From assembly GCA_030615235.1 (NCBI GenBank), contig JAUWZR010000093.1:1-9317 (forward strand): a stretch of DNA of 9,317 nucleotides, in the 5' to 3' direction. A program made the translations under genes and the position numbers. The notes beneath the pieces were generated by a model. It ran no database searches and was not told the DNA's origin. It worked only from the letters and a program-made list of their open reading frames with translations. Origin of the DNA: Promethearchaeota archaeon (GTDB taxonomy: Archaea > Asgardarchaeota > Lokiarchaeia > Sigyniarchaeales > SOKP01). Positions 1-6,190 of the stretch are shown piece after piece. Positions within the stretch are counted from its first letter, which is position 1, and each line of letters opens with the position of its first letter.

Positions 1-609
1 ACGCATTCCTTTTTAAAAGAATTAATGAGTATTATCCCACCTAAAATTCCAAAAATTTTTACATTTAGGAGAAAACAGGAGGGAGGGCAATACTTTTTAA
101 CTATAAATGAAAGGTTAGAAGTTTTAAGACATTTAATTGAAGTAAAGCCAGACTATTTAGATATTGAAATTAACTCAGAATCCGAAGTTTTGAAAACCCT
201 TATTGATTTGGCCTACGATAACAAAGTAATATTAATCTTCTCTTATCACGATTTTGAAAAATCTATTACATACGAAGAAATAGCTGAAATACTAACTAGG
301 TTTGATGAAAAGTTAAAGAACGAACTATTTATTGATTTACATAAAATAAATGAAAGTATCTTCAAAATTATATCAACAGCTCAAGTTTTTGATGACAATA
401 TAAAAATTTTAAATATATGCAAAAAACTTTCCCGGCAAGATAAGAAGTTTGTATGTTTTGCTATGGGGGAGGTGGGGATATTGTCTCGAATTTTATGCGT
501 TAAATTTGAATCTTTATGGACATATGGCTCTCTGGAAGAAAAAACTGCTCCTGGCCAAATCAAAATTGAAAAAATTAGAGAAATACATCAATTATTGTTT
601 GAAAATTGA
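1..609 (+). CDS. aroD: 3-dehydroquinate dehydratase, type I (3' part, 5' end outside window)
   Basis: Third step of the shikimate pathway: dehydration of 3-dehydroquinate to 3-dehydroshikimate through a Schiff base. The frame is open from base 1. The eight codons before the first ATG (at 25) read THSFLKEL and fit the segment preceding the conserved first strand, so I treat the gene as truncated by the window edge, not as starting at 25. Seen, numbering from that ATG: IFTFRRKQEGG (11-21), the DYLDIEI strand with Glu48, catalytic His75 in SYHDF, the likely Schiff-base Lys114 in SIFKIISTAQ, and the C-terminal AMGEVG..SR and TAPGQI motifs, with Arg155 and Gln178 expected to bind substrate. About 202 residues are present of a family usually 220-250 long. 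It ends 13 bases before a convergent small zinc-ribbon gene. The assignment is secure. Confidence 0.93.
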   Translation, partial: THSFLKELMSIIPPKIPKIFTFRRKQEGGQYFLTINERLEVLRHLIEVKPDYLDIEINSESEVLKTLIDLAYDNKVILIFSYHDFEKSITYEEIAEILTRFDEKLKNELFIDLHKINESIFKIISTAQVFDDNIKILNICKKLSRQDKKFVCFAMGEVGILSRILCVKFESLWTYGSLEEKTAPGQIKIEKIREIHQLLFEN

Positions 610-622
610 TGAAATCTATGAT

Positions 623-796
623 TTATTGAGCTTTGTCAAACACTAATCCGCAATTGCCGCATTTTATTCTTTTTTTATAAACCGGAGCTCCCTGCATTGA
701 GTAATAGAGCACCTGTGTTTTATCAGGTTCCTCATGCAACTTTCTTGGGTTTTCTTCCCCACAATTTGAACATTTAAACCGCTTAGTTTCATTCAT
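623..796 (-). CDS. Small double-CXXC zinc-ribbon protein, 57 aa
   Basis: A 57-residue frame with an ATG start at 794-796 and TAA at 623-625. It starts MNETKRFKCSNCGEENPRKL and ends KCGNCGLVFDKAQ. Two CXXC knuckles, at Cys9/Cys12 and Cys46/Cys49, each followed by Gly, flank a basic middle containing YYSMQGAPVYKKR. This is the layout of a one-zinc ribbon. No membrane segment or other domain is seen. The regular knuckle spacing makes a chance frame unlikely. It lies downstream of aroK on the same strand but is separated by about 250 bases, with a TATA-like stretch (TTTATATTTATAG, minus strand, around 835-850) that could give it its own promoter. Function is unknown. Small archaeal zinc ribbons often bind nucleic acid or act as protein adaptors, but nothing here decides this. 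Confidence 0.72.
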   Translation of the reverse strand: MNETKRFKCSNCGEENPRKLHEEPDKTQVLYYSMQGAPVYKKRIKCGNCGLVFDKAQ

Positions 797-1044
797 CTTA
801 ATTTCTCAGTTATATTTTGAACAAATAATAGTTTCTATAAATATAAATTTAGGGTTTAAAATAAATTTGCGTTGTGTCATCTTTACAAATAGAAGTGAAA
901 ATGTAAATAGACTCATTGTTAAAAATATATTAAAATTATTTTGCTTGGATTTTCGGGGTTTTATTCTTTATTTTTTCTTATCTGTCGTTGGTAATGCCAA
1001 AATGGCTGGTGGAAAGGATTGAGAAATAATTTAGTATAGTAACA
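797..1044. other. AT-rich intergenic region with no convincing gene
   Basis: About 250 bases between the start of the small zinc-ribbon gene and the 3' end of aroK. Frames on both strands stay open for some distance. One plus-strand frame has no stop from about 709 to 1020, and a minus-strand frame has an ATG with 36 codons. Neither has a ribosome binding site, a convincing start or recognisable protein character, so I treat them as chance openings in AT-rich DNA. The part near 835-850 probably holds the promoter of the zinc-ribbon gene. No hairpin terminator or RNA gene was recognised. Confidence 0.4.
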
Positions 1045-1590
1045 TTAATTCTTTCTTTTTTTTTTATGAAGTTTCGTTTGCTTAAGAATTTCCTCAACGA
1101 TTCTCTCGATTGATTTTTCAGTAGTATCGATAAAGATCTCTGCTGATGATTTATAATAAGGTTCTCTATAACGCAATACTTTTTTTATTTCTTTAAATGG
1201 CTCTTCTTTATTGATAATTGGTCTATATTCTTTTCCTTCACCCATTGCTCTCTTATAGATTACTTCAGGAGTTGCTGTTAATAAAACCATATGGCATGTC
1301 TGTTTTAATGTTTCAATATTTTTTTTATTTAAAACAACCCCCCCGCCACAGGATATAACAGATTTTGTTAATTGAGCTGCTTTCTTACATGCTTCAGCCT
1401 CATAATCTCTGAACTTTGCTTCACCATCTTCCGCAAAAATTTTAGGGATTGATTTTCCTGCCATCTTCACGATTAAGAGATCGGTTTCAATAAAAGTATA
1501 ATTCTCTCCTAAATGTCCCTTTAATGCTTTTCCTACTGTAGACTTACCCGTTGCCATAAACCCGATTAAAACGATGGAATACTTTGGCAT
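1045..1590 (-). CDS. aroK: Shikimate kinase, bacterial AroK type
   Basis: Phosphorylates shikimate to shikimate 3-phosphate with ATP, step five of the pathway. It is a P-loop kinase of the AroK/AroL family. Seen in 181 residues: Walker A GFMATGKST (10-18), the shikimate/Mg site ETD with Asp37, FR with Arg61, the CGGGVVL glycine loop (81-87), the lid RPI with Arg123, and R-E-P-Y-Y with Arg142. These match the family's known substrate residues in order and spacing. The C-terminus is a lysine-rich tail (KKKRK) read from a run of ten T on the plus strand (1056-1065), so its exact end is sensitive to run length. The upstream flavin-reductase gene on the same strand is 65 bases away, so co-transcription is plausible. 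Most archaea with a known shikimate kinase use an unrelated GHMP-family enzyme, so this one looks acquired from bacteria. Confidence 0.92.
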   Translation of the reverse strand: MPKYSIVLIGFMATGKSTVGKALKGHLGENYTFIETDLLIVKMAGKSIPKIFAEDGEAKFRDYEAEACKKAAQLTKSVISCGGGVVLNKKNIETLKQTCHMVLLTATPEVIYKRAMGEGKEYRPIINKEEPFKEIKKVLRYREPYYKSSAEIFIDTTEKSIERIVEEILKQTKLHKKKRKN

Positions 1591-1655
1591 GCTTTCAACT
1601 CAATATTTTTTTAACATGATGTGTTTAATTTTAGAAAAATAGAAAAACTATATTA

Positions 1656-2207
1656 TTACTCTGAAAAACCATGCGTTTCTAAAACGCCTTTCTCCAACCC
1701 TATGTAATTTCCATTAATATAGGCGAAACAATTGAACTTTTCAGGATCTAATCCTTCATTTGAGACAAAATGTGCATCAGAGTGAGTTGCAACAACTTCT
1801 CCAAGATAACATACATGTGAGCCTAATTCTATTCGTTTAATAACTTTGCATTCCATATTCCAGGGAAATTCTTTAACCATAGGGACTTGAACTATTGTCC
1901 CTTGTTCTTTAGTTAGGCTTAATTCTTTCCATTTATTAACATCTCTTCCCGAACGCGTCCCACAATAATCCATCTCTTTCAACTGGTCTTTTGTAGGGTA
2001 ATTAATCACAAACTCTCTGTGTTTCTCGATTAGTTTGTAAGAATGGCGTTTGGGTTGTATCGAAATTGCTATTATTGGAGGTTTTAAACATACTTTGCCA
2101 ACATAGGCAAGAGTAATTAAATTCGCTTCATCACCAATCCCCACAGATATAACTGCGGCGGGCATAGGAAATGTTGAAATTCCCGTGCTAAGAGAAATCT
2201 TATTCAT
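1656..2207 (-). CDS. Flavin reductase-like (FMN-binding split barrel) protein
   Basis: A 183-residue protein matching the flavin reductase-like domain (flavoredoxin/FlaRed type), which binds FMN and passes electrons from NAD(P)H or ferredoxin to flavin or a partner protein. Seen: an N-terminal region with P-M-P-A-A-V, the core NLITLAYVGKVCLKPP (29-44) followed by IAISIQPKRHSYKLI, the REFVINYP strand (64-71), SGRDVNKW (86-93), MECKV..I..GSH (118-131) and a GEVV.TH.D segment. The length is normal for the family. It starts with ATG at 2205-2207, divergent from aroE with 108 bases between them, and precedes aroK on the same strand. The setting suggests supply of reduced flavin to chorismate synthase, which needs FMNH2; this is inference. 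It could equally serve an unrelated redox partner. Confidence 0.82.
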   Translation of the reverse strand: MNKISLSTGISTFPMPAAVISVGIGDEANLITLAYVGKVCLKPPIIAISIQPKRHSYKLIEKHREFVINYPTKDQLKEMDYCGTRSGRDVNKWKELSLTKEQGTIVQVPMVKEFPWNMECKVIKRIELGSHVCYLGEVVATHSDAHFVSNEGLDPEKFNCFAYINGNYIGLEKGVLETHGFSE

Positions 2208-2315
2208 ATTTTAACATCATCCATTAGTTGTTTTCTACTTATAGCTAAATAATTATAAATTAATCTTATTCTTAAACATATTAATAGTTTCAAATTTAAT
2301 AATTATTGTAATAAC
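2208..2315. promoter_or_regulatory. Divergent promoter region, flavin protein / aroE
   Basis: 108 bases of very AT-rich DNA separate the two divergent start codons. Possible TATA elements are AATTATAAATTAAT (about 2250-2263) and CATATTAATAG (about 2278-2288). The second lies about 30 bases before the aroE ATG, which has no Shine-Dalgarno sequence, so aroE may be read from a leaderless or very short-leader transcript. The elements are too degenerate in such AT-rich sequence to be certain. Confidence 0.35.
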
Positions 2316-3185
2316 ATGCTGAATAATCGGTATATAAACGCTCGTACTAAGGTTCTGTGTGTAATCGGGCATCCAATCGAGCATAGCTTGAGCCCAGTAA
2401 TGCATAATGCTGCAATTAAAGAATTAATTTTAGATTACATTTATTTATCCTTTGATGTTCCCCCTCAAGATCTAGAAAAAGCAGTATTAGGATTTAAAAA
2501 GCATGATATGAAAGGTATAAATGTCACCATTCCACACAAAGAAACGATTATGCAATATTTAGATCAAATTGACCCTCTTGCTGAAAAGATTGGTGCTGTT
2601 AATGCCGTTAAAAATGAAGGGGGAGTACTGTTAGGCAGAAATACAGACGCACTTGGAGCTAAACAAGCTCTAATGGGTGCTGGATTCAAAATCGAAGGGA
2701 AAAAAGCGTTAATATTAGGCGCTGGTGGGGCCGCTAGGGCGATTAGTTTTGCTTTGTCTGAAGAAATTGACGAAATATTTATAAGTAATAGAACGGAAGA
2801 GAGAGCAATTAAGCTAGCCAAAGAATTACAAGATAAGACAAAAATAAAAGCGACAGGTAAGGACATGAGTGAAAAGACTTTAAAAACTTTAGCAAATTCT
2901 GTTGATATACTCATAAACACAACTCCGATTGGAATGTATCCCAAGATTGAAATCTCACCAATATCTAAAGACTTACTCAATGAAAACTTATTTATATTTG
3001 ATATCATATACAATCCTCTCCAGACTCGATTACTAAAGGATGCGAAAGAAATTGGTTCAAAAACCCTAAACGGATTAGATATGTTTATTAATCAAGGAGC
3101 TTTAGCATTTGAGTGGTGGACAGGTAAAAAACCGAATGTTAAATTAATGAAAGCAAAAATTATTGAACAATTAGATAATAAATGA
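2316..3185 (+). CDS. aroE: Shikimate dehydrogenase (NADP+)
   Basis: Reduces 3-dehydroshikimate to shikimate with NADPH, step four of the pathway. All family landmarks are visible in 289 residues. The shikimate-binding loop is HSLSP (23-27), catalytic Lys75 ends NVTIPHK, and Asn96 and catalytic Asp111 lie in GAVNAV and GRNTDALG. The Rossmann loop is GAGGAAR (135-141), followed by NRT (158-160), usual for NADP preference. Then come NTTPIGMYP (201-209), YNPLQT (232-237) and NQGALAFEWWTG with Gln260. Length is normal at both ends, supporting the ATG at 2316. Its stop overlaps the tyrA start (ATGA, 3182-3185), so the two genes form an operon with probable translational coupling. It is divergent from the flavin protein and aroK genes. 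Confidence 0.96.
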   Translation: MLNNRYINARTKVLCVIGHPIEHSLSPVMHNAAIKELILDYIYLSFDVPPQDLEKAVLGFKKHDMKGINVTIPHKETIMQYLDQIDPLAEKIGAVNAVKNEGGVLLGRNTDALGAKQALMGAGFKIEGKKALILGAGGAARAISFALSEEIDEIFISNRTEERAIKLAKELQDKTKIKATGKDMSEKTLKTLANSVDILINTTPIGMYPKIEISPISKDLLNENLFIFDIIYNPLQTRLLKDAKEIGSKTLNGLDMFINQGALAFEWWTGKKPNVKLMKAKIIEQLDNK

Positions 3186-4087
3186 TGAAGCAAAAAAAAA
3201 TCACCATTATTGGTGGATCTGGCGGTATGGGTAAGGTTTTTGGAAGATACTTTAAACACCATGGTTTTGAGGTAACAATACATGCTCGTAATAAGGAAAG
3301 ATTAAAGGATGCAGCTACTGAAATGGGTGCAAATTATGAATTCTCCCTTGAAAGGAGCGTAAAACAAGCCGATATTGTAATGATAACTATTCCAATTAAG
3401 TCTACTCCAGAAATAATTAAAAAGATTGGCCCTTATTTGAAGGAAAATGCCTTAATCTTTGATATCACTTCTTTAAAGAAAGTTGTATTCGAAGCCTTAG
3501 AAGATTTAAAAAATATGTTTCCTGTAAATTGCATTTCGTTGCATCCTATGTTTGGTCCTGGAATTAAGGACATGAAAAATTATGTTATAATAGTACTAAA
3601 AATAGGAGGAACTGACAAATACGACATAATCATAAATGATCTCTTAGATATGTTCAGATCTGATGGATTAATCATAACCGAAACTTCACCAGATATTCAC
3701 GATAAAAGGGTAGCCCTTACCTTGGGCGTGCCACATATGTTGAACATTCTTTTTTTAAATCTTCTAAAGAATGCAAATGAACCTCTGAACGAATTAACTA
3801 AATATACTGGAACGACTTTCTTACTTCAAAAAGTATTTGCTGAGAGTATTATCCAGAGAGAAATGGAAATGTTTGGTGAGATCCAGATGGAAAATCAACA
3901 ATTCCTTACAATTTTAGAAATGTTTGAAAAATTAGTAACTAAATATAGGAAATTAATCGAAAATAAAGATATGAAAGGTTTTAGCAAGATTTTTTCGCAA
4001 GGGTTAGATTATTCCAAAAAAGATAATCATTTTGAGAATTCTTATAGGTATTTTTATGAATTTATGAAGATTTTAAAAGAAAAATAG
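3182..4087 (+). CDS. tyrA: Prephenate dehydrogenase (TyrA)
   Basis: Oxidative decarboxylation of prephenate to 4-hydroxyphenylpyruvate, on the tyrosine branch below chorismate. The 301 residues open with the Rossmann dinucleotide loop GGSGGMG (11-17) and VTIHARN at the end of the second strand. They continue with the ADIVMITIP strand (63-71), SLHPMFGPG (119-127) carrying the conserved His121, and an all-alpha C-terminal half containing DIHDKR (171-176) and a helix with His185. No chorismate mutase or ACT domain is fused, so feedback control must act elsewhere or through the active site. Two adjacent ATG codons (3182 and 3185) are possible starts. The first overlaps the aroE stop; the difference is one Met. 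The gene ends 17 bases from a convergent zinc-ribbon membrane protein gene. Confidence 0.88.
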   Translation: MMKQKKITIIGGSGGMGKVFGRYFKHHGFEVTIHARNKERLKDAATEMGANYEFSLERSVKQADIVMITIPIKSTPEIIKKIGPYLKENALIFDITSLKKVVFEALEDLKNMFPVNCISLHPMFGPGIKDMKNYVIIVLKIGGTDKYDIIINDLLDMFRSDGLIITETSPDIHDKRVALTLGVPHMLNILFLNLLKNANEPLNELTKYTGTTFLLQKVFAESIIQREMEMFGEIQMENQQFLTILEMFEKLVTKYRKLIENKDMKGFSKIFSQGLDYSKKDNHFENSYRYFYEFMKILKEK

Positions 4088-4117
4088 AAAAAATAGAAAC
4101 ATTTTTAGTTAATTTTT
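4080..4117. terminator. Bidirectional oligo-T terminator between convergent genes
   Basis: The ends of tyrA and the convergent zinc-ribbon gene share a short T/A-tract region. The plus strand has T5 at 4102-4106 and T5 at 4113-4117 after the tyrA stop. The minus strand has T6 (4093-4088) and T5 (4084-4080) after the other gene's stop. Archaeal termination depends mainly on such T-tracts in the non-template strand. No hairpin is present, as expected for archaea. AT-rich composition makes such runs common, hence moderate confidence. Confidence 0.4.
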
Positions 4118-4482
4118 GCTCCACAGAACGCGCAAAATTTCAATCCTTCTCTATCGCCGATTTTCACGCCACAATTAGGGCAGAATTTCGACTCAACAGC
4201 AATATGAGCATTATTTTCTACATAATTTCCTGCTTCTTGGTATTTATTAATCTGCGATGGTTTTGAATTAAGAACGCTATCGTTTTGTATATTAGAGATA
4301 GGTTGGCAAATCGATTTACAGTGAACACAACGATTTGGTTCTTTTTCGTAGTAGATAGCGAGATAAATAAGTACACCAATACCTGCAGTAAAAATACATA
4401 ATATAATTATTAAACAAATATCTATATCCTCTCTTACTGTGAGAACATTCATTTTACAATTCGGACAATATTTAGATGCCAT
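4105..4482 (-). CDS. LITAF-like zinc knuckle/membrane protein with C-terminal zinc ribbon (paralogue 1)
   Basis: A 125-residue protein. A TTG six codons upstream (4500) is possible, but the ATG at 4480-4482 has GAGGT seven bases before it and gives an N-terminus like that of the paralogue. Layout: knuckle CPNC (Cys6, Cys9), hydrophobic segment 23-45 with a central GIG, knuckle CVHC (Cys52, Cys55), a polar linker of about 45 residues, then a double-CXXC ribbon (Cys101/104 and Cys117/120) ending CGAKIN. Two CXXC pairs bracketing one hydrophobic stretch is the plan of the eukaryotic LITAF domain, where the two halves form one zinc site and the hydrophobic part inserts into a membrane face. The match is by layout, not proven homology. 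A conventional single-pass membrane protein is the alternative. It is paralogous to the gene at 4913-5299. The substrate or partner is unknown. Confidence 0.78.
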   Translation of the reverse strand: MASKYCPNCKMNVLTVREDIDICLIIILCIFTAGIGVLIYLAIYYEKEPNRCVHCKSICQPISNIQNDSVLNSKPSQINKYQEAGNYVENNAHIAVESKFCPNCGVKIGDREGLKFCAFCGAKIN

Positions 4483-4489
4483 ATACTTT

Positions 4490-4494
4490 ACCTC
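4490..4494 (-). promoter_or_regulatory. Shine-Dalgarno site fixing the start of the zinc-ribbon protein
   Basis: GAGGT on the minus strand, seven bases before the ATG at 4480-4482. It lies inside the frame that would be read from the upstream TTG at 4500, so it argues for the ATG as the true start. Confidence 0.65.
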
Positions 4495-4550
4495 TTTCAA
4501 TTATTATCAAATAAAATTCTGAATACTTAATTTAAACATAAATTTGATAG

Positions 4551-4901
4551 ATTATAAAAAATTTGGAGTCCAGTTTTTACACCACTTTTTTAGGACAAAA
4601 ATATTTTGTAAGCAAAATTCGTGGAGTTAAAAATGACTTAGTTGAAAAATAATTATACGAATCTTGTGATGAGGGTTCAACCACGGAAAATTTAACATCC
4701 TTTCAAGTTTATAGCACAGGAAATTTTGGTGTACTTAATATCTTGGTTGATAAGATATGGGTAAATGGTAATAGAATTTATTTTAGGGTAAGAAAAATAA
4801 TAACAAGCAAAAAAAATTACTTAAAAAAAGAAAATAATCCCAATATTTATTCCATACCTCAAAAGGATGTATTTAGTATAAGATGCAGATTATACCTATA
4901 A
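4551..4901 (+). pseudogene. Probable decayed gene between the two zinc-ribbon paralogues
   Basis: This plus-strand frame follows a TAG at 4548-4550 and runs 117 codons to the TAA at 4899-4901, with one internal TAA at 4650-4652. The part after the internal stop is 82 sense codons without a stop, which is unlikely by chance at this A+T content. It reads like protein, for example FGVLNILVDKIWVNGNRIYF. The part before it (ESSFYTTFLGQKYFVSKIRG) is also protein-like. No ATG is present; only TTG codons at 4563 and 4743 could start it. I do not recognise the family. The best reading is a gene remnant that has lost its start and gained a nonsense codon. It accounts for most of the 430-base gap between the paralogues. 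A chance frame remains possible. Confidence 0.4.
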
Positions 4902-4912
4902 AAATCTAATGG

Positions 4913-5299
4913 CTAAACTTTTGATCCACAATGGGCACAAAATTTTGCGAGTTCATTTAGTAGTGGTTCGCCACAAAATGGACAGTGCTTATGTTTTGAA
5001 GTTTCGTCAGCTTTGACTTTTTTATCAGCATTAAAATCGCTATGATGTGCTTTTTGATTTTCCGCTTGAAAATAGGGTGACGATTGAATACTCTTGTTTA
5101 CTTTCAACGATATTTGCGTGTGACAGTGAATACAACGATTCTCAGGTTTATTATAATATATTATTAAATAAATGATTAAACCAATTCCAGCGGTAAAAAT
5201 CAATAAAATTATTATAAGTGGCCAATTTAACGCCTCTCTTACTAACAACACATTTTGTTTGCAAATAGGGCAAAATCCTACACGATTTCTTGTTGACAT
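4913..5299 (-). CDS. LITAF-like zinc knuckle/membrane protein with C-terminal zinc ribbon (paralogue 2)
   Basis: A 128-residue paralogue of the gene at 4105-4482, in the same orientation. It starts at ATG 5297-5299, preceded by AGGAT on the minus strand. Layout: knuckle CPIC (Cys10, Cys13), hydrophobic segment about 27-49 containing FTAGIG and ending IIYY, knuckle CIHC (Cys56, Cys59), a variable polar linker (60-103) rich in Lys, Ser and His, then the ribbon Cys106/109 and Cys121/124 ending CGSKV. The first 60 residues align with the paralogue with few differences, including NVL.VRE after the first knuckle and NRC.HC at the second. The linkers are unrelated, so selection acts on the knuckle/membrane unit and the terminal ribbon. 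A membrane-surface adaptor role would fit a LITAF-like fold but is inference. Confidence 0.8.
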   Translation of the reverse strand: MSTRNRVGFCPICKQNVLLVREALNWPLIIILLIFTAGIGLIIYLIIYYNKPENRCIHCHTQISLKVNKSIQSSPYFQAENQKAHHSDFNADKKVKADETSKHKHCPFCGEPLLNELAKFCAHCGSKV

Positions 5300-5332
5300 A
5301 ATTTATCCTAAATAATTCTTAGGCTTCAAATT

Positions 5333-5399
5333 TTTAAAGATATATTAAATTAATGTTAATAATATTCACTTTAAAATTTTTACCGCTGATATCTTTAAA
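5333..5399. repeat. 11-bp inverted repeat in a divergent intergenic region
   Basis: TTTAAAGATAT at 5333-5343 and its exact complement ATATCTTTAAA at 5389-5399, separated by 45 bases. It sits upstream of the zinc-ribbon paralogue (minus strand, start 5299) and about 150 bases before tmk (plus strand). It could be a two-site operator or a long hairpin, or an accident of AT-rich DNA. Confidence 0.35.
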
Positions 5400-5524
5400 T
5401 TCCCAAAAGTTGTTAAATAGTATAATTGTGGCAAAATAATTTGATAAAATTTCTTAATAATCTAAAACTTAGAATTGTTATGCTTCGTATTATTTAATGT
5501 AAAATAGACCAATAATTACCATTA

Positions 5525-5533
5525 ATTTTTATA
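5525..5533 (+). promoter_or_regulatory. TATA-like box for tmk
   Basis: TTTTTATA-type element about 24 bases before the tmk ATG at 5554. No Shine-Dalgarno sequence precedes that ATG. The spacing places the expected start of transcription at or next to the start codon, so tmk is probably read from a leaderless transcript. Confidence 0.4.
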
Positions 5534-5553
5534 GATTCAAATAATAGAAATAC

Positions 5554-6183
5554 ATGATAAAAACTATGCACCAAACATTATTTATTGTTCTCGACGGAAT
5601 AGATGGCTCAGGGACATCAACACATTGCAATTTATTAGCGGGATTTTTATCCTTAAAAGGGTTAAAAACTTTTTTAACTCAAGAACCCTCAAGTAGCGAA
5701 ATTGGGAAGTTATTAAGAAAATATTTAAAAGACGAAAGAATTCCTGCTTCTACTGATGCTTTACTATTTGCTGCTGATAGAGTTCTTCATTATAAAACCG
5801 AAATTAAAAAAAAATTAGAAGATGGTTATATAGTAATATCGGATAGGTATATAGAATCCTCGATTGCTTACCAATCAAATCAATCCGATGAAATTACCAT
5901 CGAATGGGTAGAAAATTTAAATCTGTTTGCTGGTGAACCAGATCTTACAATAATATTGGATATAGATCCTAAAATTTCATTATCAAGAAAACACCAAGAA
6001 TTTTTAGAGAAATTCGAAGACACTTCATTACTAGATAAAGTAAGACGAGTGTACCTTACTCGTGCTGAAAAATTAGGATATCCGATAATAAATACCAACA
6101 ATATTATCGAATTAGTCCAAACTGAGATTCAGAAAATCGTTATAAATAAATTAAAAGAAAAGGGATTTTTTATTAAAAATTAG
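5554..6183 (+). CDS. tmk: Thymidylate kinase (dTMP kinase)
   Basis: Phosphorylates dTMP to dTDP with ATP. The 209 residues have the family's length and order: a first strand FIVLDG leading into the P-loop GIDGSGTST (15-23), the EP motif EPSSSEIGKLLRKYL (44-58), FAADR (72-76), the DRY motif in SDRYIESSIAYQ (96-107), the strand PDLTIILDIDP (129-139), a lid region with several basic residues, and a C-terminal YPIINT strand. One key residue is odd: the P-loop lysine expected after GSG is Thr21, while Ser22 and Thr23 are kept. I still call a thymidylate kinase because every other motif is intact. Met5 (5566) is an alternative start. The gene is followed after 7 bases by an M28 peptidase gene on the same strand, so co-transcription is likely though no functional link is evident. 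Confidence 0.9.
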   Translation: MIKTMHQTLFIVLDGIDGSGTSTHCNLLAGFLSLKGLKTFLTQEPSSSEIGKLLRKYLKDERIPASTDALLFAADRVLHYKTEIKKKLEDGYIVISDRYIESSIAYQSNQSDEITIEWVENLNLFAGEPDLTIILDIDPKISLSRKHQEFLEKFEDTSLLDKVRRVYLTRAEKLGYPIINTNNIIELVQTEIQKIVINKLKEKGFFIKN

Positions 6184-6190
6184 CAATTAT

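Noticed and set aside
449..646. Plus-strand frame of 65 codons overlapping the end of aroD
   Set aside because: Out of frame with aroD across its conserved C-terminal motifs; it is a shadow of that gene.
670..676. T7 run on the plus strand about 60 bases after aroD, as a possible terminator
   Set aside because: It is fully explained as the KKR-encoding part of the minus-strand zinc-ribbon gene; a role in aroD termination is possible but not supportable.
862..972. Minus-strand ATG frame of 36 codons in the spacer upstream of the zinc-ribbon gene
   Set aside because: Rich in Phe/Leu/Ile as expected from AT-rich noncoding DNA, with no convincing ribosome site.
709..1022. Plus-strand frame open for about 104 codons across the zinc-ribbon gene and the following spacer
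   Set aside because: No start codon until near its end, its first part is antisense to the zinc-ribbon gene, and the rest has no recognisable protein character. The minus strand is also partly open there, pointing to composition and not coding.
2564..3013. Minus-strand frame of 149 codons
   Set aside because: Lies wholly inside aroE, whose every catalytic motif is intact on the plus strand; a low stop count opposite a coding gene is expected.
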